From: Natrinema amylolyticus_A
GTDB lineage: Archaea > Halobacteriota > Halobacteria > Halobacteriales > Natrialbaceae
Length of the DNA: 64,000 nucleotides
Direction of reading: 5' to 3'
NCBI RefSeq assembly: GCF_042678045.1
Contig: NZ_JBHUDI010000009.1
Coordinates: 310,001-374,000, forward strand
Notes under the pieces: model-generated
Seen by the model: only the letters and a program-made list of their open reading frames with translations
Database searches by the model: none
Told to the model about the DNA's origin: nothing
Shown here: positions 26,937 through 35,210 of the stretch, piece after piece
Numbering within the stretch: position 1 is the first letter of the stretch
Layout: each line of letters opens with the position of its first letter
Made by a program: the position numbers and the translations under genes

Positions 26937-27365
26937 CTGGATCAATCCCTGGTGCCGACCGACGGCAGCGACTCGAGCACGGCAGCGGTCGAACAGGCCG
27001 TCGAGATCGCAGACGCCGAAGCAGCCACCGTCCATTTCCTTCACCTCATCGACGTCAGGACGGAGATGTCCGCCGGTGCGTCCGGCAGTATCGCGCCACA
27101 GCTCACGGAGACACTCGAGGAGGAAGCCGACTCGGCTCTCGAGGAGGCCGCCAACCGGGCCGAGTTGGCCGACATGTCCTACGAGCGACTCACCCGCGAG
27201 GGCGAACCCTACGAGGTGATCGCGGCCTACTGCGACGACGAGACCGTCGATCTCGTCGTCATCGGTGCGAGCGGCCGCTCGGGGGTGAAAGAGCGTCTTC
27301 TCGGGAGCACGACCGATCGCGTCGTGCGGACGGTCGACACGTCGGTTCTCATCGCACGGCCCTGA
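26937..27365 (+). CDS. universal stress protein (UspA family) with non-standard start
   Basis: ATP-binding alpha/beta stress protein. The body reads VPTDGSDSSTAAVEQAVEIA..., VDLVVIGASGRSGVKERLLGSTTDRVVRTVDTSVLIARP, with the GxxGxxxxxxxGS nucleotide motif. Family members start M-Y-D-x-I-L-V-P-T-D-G-S. In this frame a stop (TGA, 26934) is followed at once by CTG GAT CAA TCC CTG GTG, so a CTG start at 26937 would give MDQSLVPTDGS, matching the family. The first ordinary start is GTG at 26952 (137 residues), which removes part of the first beta strand. Either an unusual CTG start or a small N-terminal lesion. Confidence 0.75.
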   Translation: MDQSLVPTDGSDSSTAAVEQAVEIADAEAATVHFLHLIDVRTEMSAGASGSIAPQLTETLEEEADSALEEAANRAELADMSYERLTREGEPYEVIAAYCDDETVDLVVIGASGRSGVKERLLGSTTDRVVRTVDTSVLIARP

Positions 27366-27406
27366 GAGGATCGAATCGCGGAGCGAAAAAAGCGCCGTCG
27401 GCTCAG

Positions 27407-28822
27407 TTAGTCGTCTTGGCCGAGAATGCCGCGCTCGGTCATCTTCCGGGGGTCGAGGACCTCGTCGGCCTCGTCCTCGTCGAGGTAGCCCTTCTCGAGG
27501 ACGACCTCACGAACCGTCTTGTCTTCCTTGAGTGCGGTCTTGGCGACCTCGCTTGCCTTGTCGTAGCCGATGTGGACGTTGAGCGAGGTGGCCATCGCCA
27601 TCGACTCCTCGACGCGCTCTGCACAGTACTCCTCGTTGGCCTCGAGCTTGCGGACGAACCGGTCGCCGAAGACCTGACTCGCGTTCGAGATGAGTTCGGC
27701 CGACTCGAGGAAGTTGTGTGCCAGCACGGGCTTGTAGAGGTTGAGGTCGATCTGGCCCTCGGCAGCGCCGGCGGAGACGGCGGCGTCGTTGCCGACGACC
27801 TGCTTGTGGACCTGGTTGACGGCCTCGGCGACGACGGGGTTAATCTTGCCGGGCATGATCGAGGAGCCGGGCTGGTTCTCGGGCTGTTCGATCTCGCCGA
27901 GCCCGTTGCGTGGACCGGAGGCGAGCAGGCGCAGGTCGTTGGCGATCTTGTTCAGCGAGCCGGCGACGGTTCGCAGCGCGCCGTGGGCCTCGCTCATGGC
28001 GTCGTGGGCCGCCTGGGCCTCGAAGTGGTTGTCGGCTTCGCGGAACTGGACGCCGGTTTCCTTCGTGATGTACTCGGCCGCGCGACCGGGGAACTCGGGG
28101 TGGGTGTTCAGGCCAGTGCCGGTCGCCGTCCCGCCCAGCGCGAGTTCCGCGAGGTGGTCACGAACGTTGTCGGCGCGGGCCAGGCCCTTCTCGACCTGCG
28201 TGCGGTAACCGCCGAACTCCTGGCCGAGCGTGACCGGCGTCGCGTCCTGGAGGTGCGTACGGCCGGTCTTGACGACATCGTCGAACTCCGCTTCTTTCTC
28301 CTCGAGCGCTTCACGAAGCGTATCGAGTGCGGGGATAACGTCTTTTTCGACGGCCTCGAGGGCGGCGACGTGCATCGCGGTCGGGATGACGTCGTTCGAG
28401 GACTGGCCGTAGTTGACGTGGTCGTTAGGATGGACGACGCGGTCGCCAATCTCTGCGCCCATGATCTCGGCGGCGCGGTTGGCGATGACCTCGTTCGCGT
28501 TCATGTTCGAGGACGTCCCGGAGCCGGTCTGGAAGACGTCGACCGGGAACTGGTCGTCGTGTTCGCCGGCGATAACCTCGTCGGCGGCCTCGATGATCGC
28601 CTCGGCGACGTCGTCGTCGACCAGGCCCAGGTCGCGGTTGGCCTGTGCAGCACCTTTCTTGACGACGCCGAGCGCGCGGACGAACCGGCGGCCGAACGTG
28701 ATTCCCGAGATGGGGAAGTTCTGGATCGCGCGCTGGGTCTGTGCACCCCAGTAGGCGTCCGCTGGCACCTGCATTTCGCCGAGACTGTCCTCCTCGATTC
28801 GATATTCGTCTTCGTCTCCCAT
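27407..28822 (-). CDS. fumC: fumarate hydratase, class II
   Basis: Reversible hydration of fumarate to malate in the TCA cycle; soluble, iron-free homotetramer. 471 residues, the usual class II length. Seen: TGSGTSSNMNANEVIANRA, HPNDHVNYGQSSNDVIPTAMH, KTGRTHLQDATPVTLGQEF and the superfamily signature GSSIMPGKINPV (catalytic Ser loop). The aspartase branch is less likely given FGRRFVRAL and the other active-site strings. Preceded on the same strand by a possible 58-codon gene ending 20 bp upstream. Confidence 0.95.
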   Translation of the reverse strand: MGDEDEYRIEEDSLGEMQVPADAYWGAQTQRAIQNFPISGITFGRRFVRALGVVKKGAAQANRDLGLVDDDVAEAIIEAADEVIAGEHDDQFPVDVFQTGSGTSSNMNANEVIANRAAEIMGAEIGDRVVHPNDHVNYGQSSNDVIPTAMHVAALEAVEKDVIPALDTLREALEEKEAEFDDVVKTGRTHLQDATPVTLGQEFGGYRTQVEKGLARADNVRDHLAELALGGTATGTGLNTHPEFPGRAAEYITKETGVQFREADNHFEAQAAHDAMSEAHGALRTVAGSLNKIANDLRLLASGPRNGLGEIEQPENQPGSSIMPGKINPVVAEAVNQVHKQVVGNDAAVSAGAAEGQIDLNLYKPVLAHNFLESAELISNASQVFGDRFVRKLEANEEYCAERVEESMAMATSLNVHIGYDKASEVAKTALKEDKTVREVVLEKGYLDEDEADEVLDPRKMTERGILGQDD

Positions 28823-28842
28823 ACGCGATGGCTCACAGTCAG

Positions 28843-29019
28843 TCAGGTAAAATCCACCGAAAGCCCGGTCTCGGTCGCGCGGGCGCGCTCTCGAATGACC
28901 GACTGGAGCCGTTCCCGCCCGACGCTGTGGAGCTCGTGGGCCGTCTCGAGGTCGAGATCATCGTTCCGGTTCGACGGTGGGCGAGCCGATGGCGAGCGGC
29001 TGGTGGGTAACGGCATCAT
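28843..29019 (-). CDS. possible 58-residue protein upstream of fumC
   Basis: An open frame from ATG 29019 (or 29016) to TGA 28843-28845, 20 bp before fumC on the same strand. The N-terminal third is basic, Ser/Pro/Arg-rich and unconvincing. The rest, NRNDDLDLETAHELHSVGRERLQSVIRERARATETG, is amphipathic, mostly G/C at third codon positions and looks protein-like. The ATG overlaps the likely TATA box of the divergent enoyl-CoA hydratase gene, so the true start may be internal. It could be a fumC leader gene or a chance frame. Confidence 0.35.
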   Translation of the reverse strand: MMPLPTSRSPSARPPSNRNDDLDLETAHELHSVGRERLQSVIRERARATETGLSVDFT

Positions 29020-29048
29020 TTATCACACTATCTGGTCAATCAGTTCAC

Positions 29049-29861
29049 ATGGCTTCCGAGACATCCACGACCGAGCAGTGGGAGACCGTCGAATGCAGCC
29101 GCGACGAGTACGTCGGCCGGATCACGCTTGCGCGGCCCGAGGCGATGAACACGTTCAGCACCGAACTCGCGCAGGATCTCGACGCGGCGCTGCACGCGTT
29201 CGACGAAGACGACGACGTGCGTGCGATCGTCGTCGACGGCGCAGGCAAGTGCTTCTCGGCCGGCATCGACCTCTCCGAACACGGGGACCACGAAACCGAG
29301 TCGGAATACGAGGCGTGGGTCACACGGATGGAAGAACCGTTTCACACCGTCACAGAGATGCGAACGCCCGTGATCGCTGCGGCCCACGGCCACGCAGCCG
29401 CCAACGGGATCGGGCTGGTCGCGGCCTGCGATCTGGCCGTCGCCGCCGAGGGAACCAAGTTCGGCGCGACAGCACCCAAGGTCGGCCTGTTCTGTATGGG
29501 GCCGGCCGTCCCGCTGATGAAGGCACTCACCAGAAAACGGTGTCTCGAGCTCATCTTGACCGGCGAGTTGATCGACGCCGAGACGGCCCTCGAGTGGGGT
29601 CTCATCAATCGCGTCGCATCCGAAGGCGACCACCTGACGGCAGCGATGGAGCTTGCCGAAACGATCGCACAGAAGAGCCCGATGGGGGTCCAGCTGGGCA
29701 AACAGGCGTTCTACGAGATGGTCGAGTTGGACTACGACGAGGCGCTTGACTACTCGAACGAGCAGTTCGCAACGCTCTGTACGACGGACGACGCAAACGA
29801 AGGAATTGCGGCCTTCCTCGAGGGGGAGCCACTCGACGCCGACGAGTGGCCCGGCGAATAG
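29049..29861 (+). CDS. enoyl-CoA hydratase/isomerase family protein
   Basis: 270-residue crotonase-fold protein. GKCFSAGIDLSEH holds the first oxyanion-hole loop, and AAAHGHAAANGIGLVAACDLAVAAE carries the second oxyanion loop, with G-H-A-A-A-N-G replacing the usual G.A.GGG. FGATAPKVGLFCMGPAVPLMKALTRKRCLELILTGELIDA follows. The glutamates of standard enoyl-CoA hydratase are not both evident, so another crotonase reaction is possible. TATA-like ATTTATCA (29017-29024) sits ~27 bp before the ATG at 29049. No fatty-acid oxidation genes adjoin it. Confidence 0.83.
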   Translation: MASETSTTEQWETVECSRDEYVGRITLARPEAMNTFSTELAQDLDAALHAFDEDDDVRAIVVDGAGKCFSAGIDLSEHGDHETESEYEAWVTRMEEPFHTVTEMRTPVIAAAHGHAAANGIGLVAACDLAVAAEGTKFGATAPKVGLFCMGPAVPLMKALTRKRCLELILTGELIDAETALEWGLINRVASEGDHLTAAMELAETIAQKSPMGVQLGKQAFYEMVELDYDEALDYSNEQFATLCTTDDANEGIAAFLEGEPLDADEWPGE

Positions 29862-29888
29862 CGGCCGCGCAGGACCGATCGGTTCCGG

Positions 29889-30149
29889 TTACTGGTCGGC
29901 CTCGAGGTCGTCGTACTCGGCGGGCGTGTACGTCGACAGTTCGAGGGCGTGGATGTCGGTCGTCATGTGCTCGTCGAGCGCGTCGTAGACCTGCTGGTGT
30001 TGCTGGACCAGCGGCAGCCCCTCGAAGACCGGCGAGACGACCGTCGCGGCGAGGTGATCCTCGTCGTGTTTGTCGCGGGCGTGGGTGACTGTCGCCTCGG
30101 CGTCCTCGAGATTCGATTCGATGAGTTCCTCGACGGCTGCTGGCTTCAT
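29889..30149 (-). CDS. BolA family protein
   Basis: 86 residues from ATG 30149: MKPAAVEELIESNLEDAEATVTHARDKHDEDHLAATVVSPVFEGLPLVQQHQQVYDALDEHMTTDIHALELSTYTPAEY. The FxGLPLVxQHQxVYxAL block and the conserved histidine in H-A-L-E-L mark BolA/IbaG. BolA proteins work with monothiol glutaredoxins in Fe-S cluster trafficking. The next gene upstream on the same strand is a NifU-type scaffold, which fits that role. Confidence 0.9.
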   Translation of the reverse strand: MKPAAVEELIESNLEDAEATVTHARDKHDEDHLAATVVSPVFEGLPLVQQHQQVYDALDEHMTTDIHALELSTYTPAEYDDLEADQ

Positions 30150-30213
30150 ACTGGGTGCATACGTGGCTCGAGCCAAAAACGACCCGGTCGCGGCCAGCGA
30201 CACGGTCGCACGC

Positions 30214-30540
30214 TCAGAACGGGACGTCCGGCGGCACGTCCGGGCCCGACGAGCCCTGCTCGCCCAGCCCGTCGAGGCCGGTCGTGACAGTGACGTGATC
30301 GATCGCGTCGATCTCGGCCGGGAGTCGCCGCTGGATCGCCTGGGTCGTCATCGGGCTGACCCCACAGCCGCTGCACGCACCGCTCAAGTTGATCCCGACG
30401 TGGCTCTCCTCGAGATCGACCTCGGTGATCGAGGAGTCGCCGCCGTGGCCCTCGATCTGGGGAAAGTTGCGGCGAAGGAACAGCGTGACCGCTTCGCGAA
30501 CGGCGTCCTCTGGGGACTGGTCCGACTCGGGCTCGCTCAT
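30214..30540 (-). CDS. NifU C-terminal domain (Nfu-type) Fe-S scaffold protein
   Basis: 108 residues from ATG 30540. Nfu core: AVREAVTLFLRRNFPQIEGHGGDSSITEVDLEESHVGINLSGACSGCGVSPMTTQAIQRRL, with the cluster-binding CSGC motif. A Gly/Pro-rich acidic tail follows. It carries or delivers [4Fe-4S] clusters. It lies 64 bp upstream of the bolA-like gene on the same strand, so an Fe-S maturation operon is likely. Confidence 0.92.
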   Translation of the reverse strand: MSEPESDQSPEDAVREAVTLFLRRNFPQIEGHGGDSSITEVDLEESHVGINLSGACSGCGVSPMTTQAIQRRLPAEIDAIDHVTVTTGLDGLGEQGSSGPDVPPDVPF

Positions 30541-30650
30541 GGCTGTGGCGAGGGACTGGAGCGGTATATACTGTCGGGCATCGGTTCGTGCGGCGATCAC
30601 CAGAGCGGCGATGAGAGGACTTTATACCGACTCGAGACGCCGTCCCCGAT

Positions 30651-31154
30651 ATGTCACTGGCAGCCGAGACGCGCCGGGCAGTCGACCGGCGGCCGTTCCT
30701 CCGAACTGCGCTGCGGGCCGGCGTCGTCAACTACACCGCCGCCGCCCGCATGCTCGCCGTCGACGGCGAGACCGATGCGATCGCGACGGCGCTGCGCCGT
30801 TACGCCGACGAGTTGCCGGCCTACGAGACCGACTCGCGAGACGTTCGCGTCCGGATGGAAAGCGGGATCGGCCCGCTCGAGGACGCAAGCGACGACGCCG
30901 ACGCACTCGTGAGGGTCGGCGGGCAGGCGTTGGGTCCTGTCGGCGGCGATCTGACCGCGATCGTTGCCGCCGGCGACGTCGACGCGGCCGCGCTCGCGGC
31001 CGTGCTTGCGCGACTTACCGCCGAGGGGCTGTCGCCAACTGCAGCCGGCGTCGCCGGGGACGCACTGGTAGTCGTGGTCGAGCGACTCGAGGGTGCGAAC
31101 GCGCTGCGGGCGGTCGAAGACGCGCTCGAGCGTGTGGCTGCGCGGTCCGGGTGA
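30651..31154 (+). CDS. haloarchaeal conserved protein, uncharacterised
   Basis: 167 residues, starting MSLAAETRRAVDRRPFLRTALRAGVVNYTAAARMLAVDGETDAIATALRRYADEL: a helical, HTH-like N-terminus. An alternating alpha/beta C-terminal half follows (VRVGGQALGPVGGDLTAIVAAGDVDAAALAAVLARLTAEGLSPTAAGVAGDALVVVVERLEGANALRAVEDAL) that looks like an ACT-type small-molecule-binding fold. A regulator is plausible but unproven. TATA-like GGACTTTATACC at about 30618-30629. A MITE-like element begins 15 bp after the stop codon. Confidence 0.68.
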   Translation: MSLAAETRRAVDRRPFLRTALRAGVVNYTAAARMLAVDGETDAIATALRRYADELPAYETDSRDVRVRMESGIGPLEDASDDADALVRVGGQALGPVGGDLTAIVAAGDVDAAALAAVLARLTAEGLSPTAAGVAGDALVVVVERLEGANALRAVEDALERVAARSG

Positions 31155-31169
31155 GAGCGCAATGATTGA

Positions 31170-31242
31170 TGCGGGCTGCTGTCACTGTTTAGGGACTGCA
31201 GGACGGTCGCGGCCGGCTGGCATCCACTGACAGGAGTCCGTA
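31170..31242 (-). mobile_element. MITE-like repeat, copy b
   Basis: 73 bp. On the plus strand it begins TGCGGGCTGCTGTCAC and ends CTGACAGGAGTCCGTA, i.e. imperfect terminal inverted repeats of ~16 bp. Perfect direct repeats TGA flank it (31167-31169 and 31243-31245). The inner GCAGGACGGTCGCGG block is shared with the other copies. It lies between the 3' end of one gene and the promoter region of a sensor kinase. Confidence 0.78.
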
Positions 31243-31314
31243 TGAGGAGAGCCATAGCAGAAGGCTACTTCCGTTGGTTATGGGTTTTTATAGTCACACT
31301 TTCTGGGAGTACCT

Positions 31315-32361
31315 ATGGGGCGTTCTCAGGACGTGTCGTTACCGGCAGCGTTCGACGATCTCGAGATCGGCGTCGTCGTACGCGATCCGGAAACCGGTGC
31401 GGCCCTCGACACGAACGACCGGATCGAGGAGTTGTACGGCTACTCTCGAGGGGAACTTCTCGAGATGGATATCGAGGAGTTTACAGCACCATCGACGACG
31501 TTTTCCCAGGACGAGGCGATCCGGCGACTGCGCGCTGCTGCCGCCGGCGAGTCGCAGGTCTTCGAGTGGCGGATCGAACGACCGTCGGGTGAACTGGTCT
31601 GGATTCGCGTCCGGCTCGATCGGACGACGATCGACGACACCACGTGTATCATCGCCGAGGTTCGGGAAATCACCGAGTACAAGGCTCAGACACGCCGGTT
31701 GCGGCTCCTCAACCGCGTCGTCCGCCACAACCTCCGAAACGAGACGAACGTGCTCATGGGCTATGCCGATCGGCTCAAGCGAGCGATCAAAGAAAAGACA
31801 CTCGAGCGGGAAGTCGAGACGATCCTCGAAATTGCGTCCGAGATCGGGTCGCTGAGCGATTCGATTCGCCAGATCGAGGAGATCACGACACCCGACGCGA
31901 CACAGCGGTCTCACATAGATGTCGGCGAACTGGTCGAAGAGGTCGCCGCAGAGGCACGAGCGGACGCAGTGGCGGCCGAGATAACCGTCGAGATTCGGGA
32001 CGACATCTGCGTCAACGCCGATACGGGCCTCCGCCACGCGATCACCCACGCTATCGACAACGCGATCGAGCACAACGACCGCGAGGTCCCGTCCGTCGAG
32101 GTGTCGGTCGGCATCGACTCGGCCACTGGACAGGCCGAGATCGCTGTCAGCGACGACGGCCCACCGATCCCGGACGTCGAGGTCGACGTGCTCAGAGAGG
32201 AGGTCGCGGCGAGTGCCACCTACCACGGCTCCGGCATCGGGCTGTGGGTGATGCAGTGGTGTGTCGACTCGCTGGGTGGCGAACTCGTCTTCGAGGCGAA
32301 CACCCCCCGTGGAAACGTCGTGCGATTCTTGCTGCCACGGGCTGAGTCCGTCGGGGCGTAG
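31315..32361 (+). CDS. PAS-domain sensor histidine kinase
   Basis: 348 residues. One PAS domain (FDDLEIGVVVRDPETGAALDTNDRIEELYGYSRGELL ... ITEYKAQTRRLRLLNRVVRHNLRNETNVLMGY) runs into the H-box, with the phosphorylatable His in VVRHNLRNE. The ATPase domain has AIDNAIEHNDREVPSVEV (N-box), SDDGPPIP (G1) and YHGSGIGLWVMQWCVDSLGGEL (G2). No membrane segment, so it is a cytoplasmic sensor. TATA-like GGTTTTTATAG upstream (about 31283-31293). No response regulator adjoins it, which is common in haloarchaea. Confidence 0.88.
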   Translation: MGRSQDVSLPAAFDDLEIGVVVRDPETGAALDTNDRIEELYGYSRGELLEMDIEEFTAPSTTFSQDEAIRRLRAAAAGESQVFEWRIERPSGELVWIRVRLDRTTIDDTTCIIAEVREITEYKAQTRRLRLLNRVVRHNLRNETNVLMGYADRLKRAIKEKTLEREVETILEIASEIGSLSDSIRQIEEITTPDATQRSHIDVGELVEEVAAEARADAVAAEITVEIRDDICVNADTGLRHAITHAIDNAIEHNDREVPSVEVSVGIDSATGQAEIAVSDDGPPIPDVEVDVLREEVAASATYHGSGIGLWVMQWCVDSLGGELVFEANTPRGNVVRFLLPRAESVGA

Positions 32362-32411
32362 CGACGAGCCGACCGGAGGGCATCACACGCTTTAACTTTC
32401 AGCCGGGGGAA

Positions 32412-33923
32412 ATGAGCCCAATGACCCTGCACGTGACGAACACGTTGACGGGCGAAAAAGAGCCGTTCGAGCCACAGGACCCCGAGAACGTCTTGCTCTA
32501 CTACTGTGGCCTGACGGTCTCGGATCCGCCACACCTGGGCCACGCACGCTCGTGGGTCCACGTCGACGTCATGCACCGCTGGCTCGAGCACCTCGGTTAC
32601 GACGTACGTCACGTCGAGAACTTCACCGACGTCAACGAGAAGATCGTCGCCCGGATCGGCGAGGACGACCTCGGTGAAAGCGAATCCGAGGTGGCCGAGA
32701 CCTACATCCAGCGGACGATCGACGACATGCGCTCGCTGAACCTCCTGCGCGCGGAGGTCTATCCACGCGTCTCGGAACACGTCCCCGAGATCATCGATCT
32801 CGTCGAGACGCTGATCGAGAAGGGCTACGCCTACGAATCCAACGGCTCGGTCTACTTCGACGTGACTCGTTTCGAGGAGTACGGCAAGCTCTCGAATCAG
32901 GATCTCGAGGAAATCGAGTCTCAGGGCGATCCCGACGAGCGAACCGAGAAGCGAAATCCGGCGGACTTCGCGCTCTGGAAAGCCGACGGCGTCGACCCCG
33001 ACGCACTCGAGGAACATCGCCACGAGGGCGTCGACCATGGGGATACCCCGCCGGAAGGTCTGACCTGGGACGCGCCGTGGGGCGAGGGACGGCCCGGCTG
33101 GCACATCGAGTGCTCGGCGATGAGCATGACCCATCTGGGCGAGACGCTCGACCTCCACGTCGGCGGTCGGGATCTGGTCTTCCCGCATCACGAAAACGAG
33201 ATCGCCCAATCCGAAGCCGCAACCGACCAGCAGTTCGCCAACTACTGGCTCCACTGCGAACTGTTCCAGATGGACGACGAGAAGATGTCCTCGAGTCTGG
33301 GCAACTTCGTCACCGTCGACGAGGCGATCGACCGCTGGGGGACGAACGTTATGCGGACGTTCCTGACCGCGGGATCGTACAACAGCAAACAGCTGTACTC
33401 CGACGAGACGATCGCCGAGGCCCAGGAGCGCTGGGACCAACTCGAGCGGGCATACGAGGCTGCCGTCGACGTGCTAGACTCGCCACAGGCGAGTTCGAAG
33501 GCCACGGACGAGTCGCTGCGCGACGACCTCGCCGATGCGCGCGAAACGTTCACGACCGCAATGAACGACGACTTCAACACCCGCGAGGCGCAGTCCGCGC
33601 TGCTGTCGGTCGCGACGGCGATCAACCGGCATCTCGAGGCGGTCGATTCCGACGATGGCTCCGATTATCGCGGGCTTCGACGCGCCGTCGAGACCCTCGA
33701 GGAACTGGGCGACATCTTGGGCCTCTCTTTTACGGGCGAGACAACGGGCACGGCCACACTCGCCGGTGATGTCGTGGAACTCGTCCTTGACGTGCGCGAG
33801 GCCGAACGCGACGCCGGCAACTACGAGCGCGCCGACGAACTGCGCGACGAACTCGAGGCACTCGGCATCGAAGTCCAGGACACCGACGAGGGGGCGACGT
33901 ATCGGCTGCCATCGAGCGAGTGA
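32412..33923 (+). CDS. cysS: cysteinyl-tRNA synthetase
   Basis: Class I synthetase charging tRNA-Cys. 503 residues. Zinc/cysteine-site residues occur in YYCGLTV, WHIECSAM and HHENEIAQ. HIGH-like motif PPHLGHARS, and KMSKS loop DEKMSSSLGN. The C-terminal helical domain carries DDFNTREAQSALL. Start at ATG 32412 (MSPMTLHV); the second ATG (32421) matches many homologues and is equally possible. A direct Cys-charging route exists here, so the SepRS/SepCysS pathway is not required. Confidence 0.96.
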   Translation: MSPMTLHVTNTLTGEKEPFEPQDPENVLLYYCGLTVSDPPHLGHARSWVHVDVMHRWLEHLGYDVRHVENFTDVNEKIVARIGEDDLGESESEVAETYIQRTIDDMRSLNLLRAEVYPRVSEHVPEIIDLVETLIEKGYAYESNGSVYFDVTRFEEYGKLSNQDLEEIESQGDPDERTEKRNPADFALWKADGVDPDALEEHRHEGVDHGDTPPEGLTWDAPWGEGRPGWHIECSAMSMTHLGETLDLHVGGRDLVFPHHENEIAQSEAATDQQFANYWLHCELFQMDDEKMSSSLGNFVTVDEAIDRWGTNVMRTFLTAGSYNSKQLYSDETIAEAQERWDQLERAYEAAVDVLDSPQASSKATDESLRDDLADARETFTTAMNDDFNTREAQSALLSVATAINRHLEAVDSDDGSDYRGLRRAVETLEELGDILGLSFTGETTGTATLAGDVVELVLDVREAERDAGNYERADELRDELEALGIEVQDTDEGATYRLPSSE

Positions 33924-34091
33924 TACGGATGGACAGCTGTCAGTGAACACGCGCGTGACACGGCTCAGTGGCGACCGATCGCGTGCGATCGCTGTGTGAA
34001 CCGTCCGAGTACCAACCATCCAGTCACATATATTGACAGTATTCTTATTTGTAACCTGCTCGCTCAAGTGGGTGGCGCGTCTCTAGACGGT

Positions 34092-35210
34092 ATGGCTGAT
34101 TCTCGCTCGGTCGTCACCGCTGGGTTCGATGCCATGCCTGCCCACGTGGCGATCCTCGACGAGACGGGGGAAATCGTCTACACCAACAGGGCATGGGACG
34201 CGTTCGGGGACGAGCAGGGGTTGCCCGACGCTGCGGGCGGCGTCGGGATAAACTATCTTACGGTCTGTGAGAGAAGCGACGGTACCGAGGCGGTGGAGAC
34301 GGTACGCGGGATTCGGGCGGTCGCGGACGGAGATCGCGAAGAGTTTACCCTCGAGTATCCCTGTCACACGCCCGAGCGCGAGCGCTGGTTTATGATGCGG
34401 GCGACACCGTACGACCACGCAGGCGAGCGGTTCGTGCTCGTTATGCACGTCGACATCACCGAGCGACATCGACTCGAGCAACGAACCCAGGCCCAGGCCG
34501 AGCGAATGGAGGGGTTCGCGAAGCTTCTCTCACACGACCTGCGAAACCCGCTGTCGGTCGCACTGGCAGAGGCTTATGCCCTCGAGCGCGACGACGACGG
34601 CGACCGCAGTTCGTTGCGCTCGTCGCTCGAGCGCATGGAGTCGATCATCGACGACGCGCTGGCGCTCGTGACGATCGACGAGGTCGCCGAAACCGAGCTG
34701 GCGACGATCCCGCTCGCGACGGCAGCCGAGGACGCATGGAAACACGTCTACACGGAATCGGCGACCCTTTCGGTGACCGGCACCGTCGCGATCCGGGCCG
34801 ACGAGTCGCTGGTGAGTCATCTCTTCGAGAACCTCTTTCGGAACGCCGTTGAACACGCCGGCGACGACGTGACCGTGACAGTCGGCCCGCTCGAGCGCTC
34901 GAGCACGGATAGTGCGGGTGACACGGCGCTCGGCGGGTTCTACGTCGAAGACGATGGCCCGGGGATACCACCCGAGCGCCGCGAACGGGTGTTCGACTCG
35001 GGGTATTCGGCCGACTGCAGTGAGGCGAGTGAGTCGGGAGCGGAAAAGACGGAGTCGACACGGGAGGCTGGGCGAAACTCCGGGTTCGGGCTCGCGATCG
35101 TTCGGGAAGTCGCCGACGCACACGGCTGGTCGGTCTCGGTGACTGCGAGCCGAGACGGTGGCGCTCGATTCGAGATTCGGGGCGTCTCGATGCTCGAGTT
35201 GTCCGCCTAG
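34092..35210 (+). CDS. PAS-domain sensor histidine kinase
   Basis: 372 residues. The N-terminal PAS domain (DAMPAHVAILDETGEIVYTNRAWDAFGDEQG ... LVMHVDITERHRLEQRTQAQAERM) leads to HisKA LLSHDLRNPLSVALAEAYAL, with the H-box His in SHDLRNP. The HATPase has LFENLFRNAVEHAGDDVTV, VEDDGPGIPPERRERVFDSGYS, and SGFGLAIVREVADAHGWSV. Cytoplasmic. It converges on the presenilin-like protease gene: the two stop codons share the tetranucleotide CTAG at 35207-35210. Confidence 0.88.
   Translation: MADSRSVVTAGFDAMPAHVAILDETGEIVYTNRAWDAFGDEQGLPDAAGGVGINYLTVCERSDGTEAVETVRGIRAVADGDREEFTLEYPCHTPERERWFMMRATPYDHAGERFVLVMHVDITERHRLEQRTQAQAERMEGFAKLLSHDLRNPLSVALAEAYALERDDDGDRSSLRSSLERMESIIDDALALVTIDEVAETELATIPLATAAEDAWKHVYTESATLSVTGTVAIRADESLVSHLFENLFRNAVEHAGDDVTVTVGPLERSSTDSAGDTALGGFYVEDDGPGIPPERRERVFDSGYSADCSEASESGAEKTESTREAGRNSGFGLAIVREVADAHGWSVSVTASRDGGARFEIRGVSMLELSA

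Noticed and set aside
26933..29749. 938-codon plus-strand open frame starting with GTG
   Set aside because: It runs antisense to fumC and out of frame over the stress-protein and enoyl-CoA hydratase genes; its Arg-rich ends are typical of high-GC shadow frames.
33924..34005. Possible fifth repeat element after cysS (TACGGATGGACAGCTGTCAG ... CCGTC)
   Set aside because: Length and left end are suggestive and TGA precedes it, but the right end does not match the terminal repeat and the inner block is absent.
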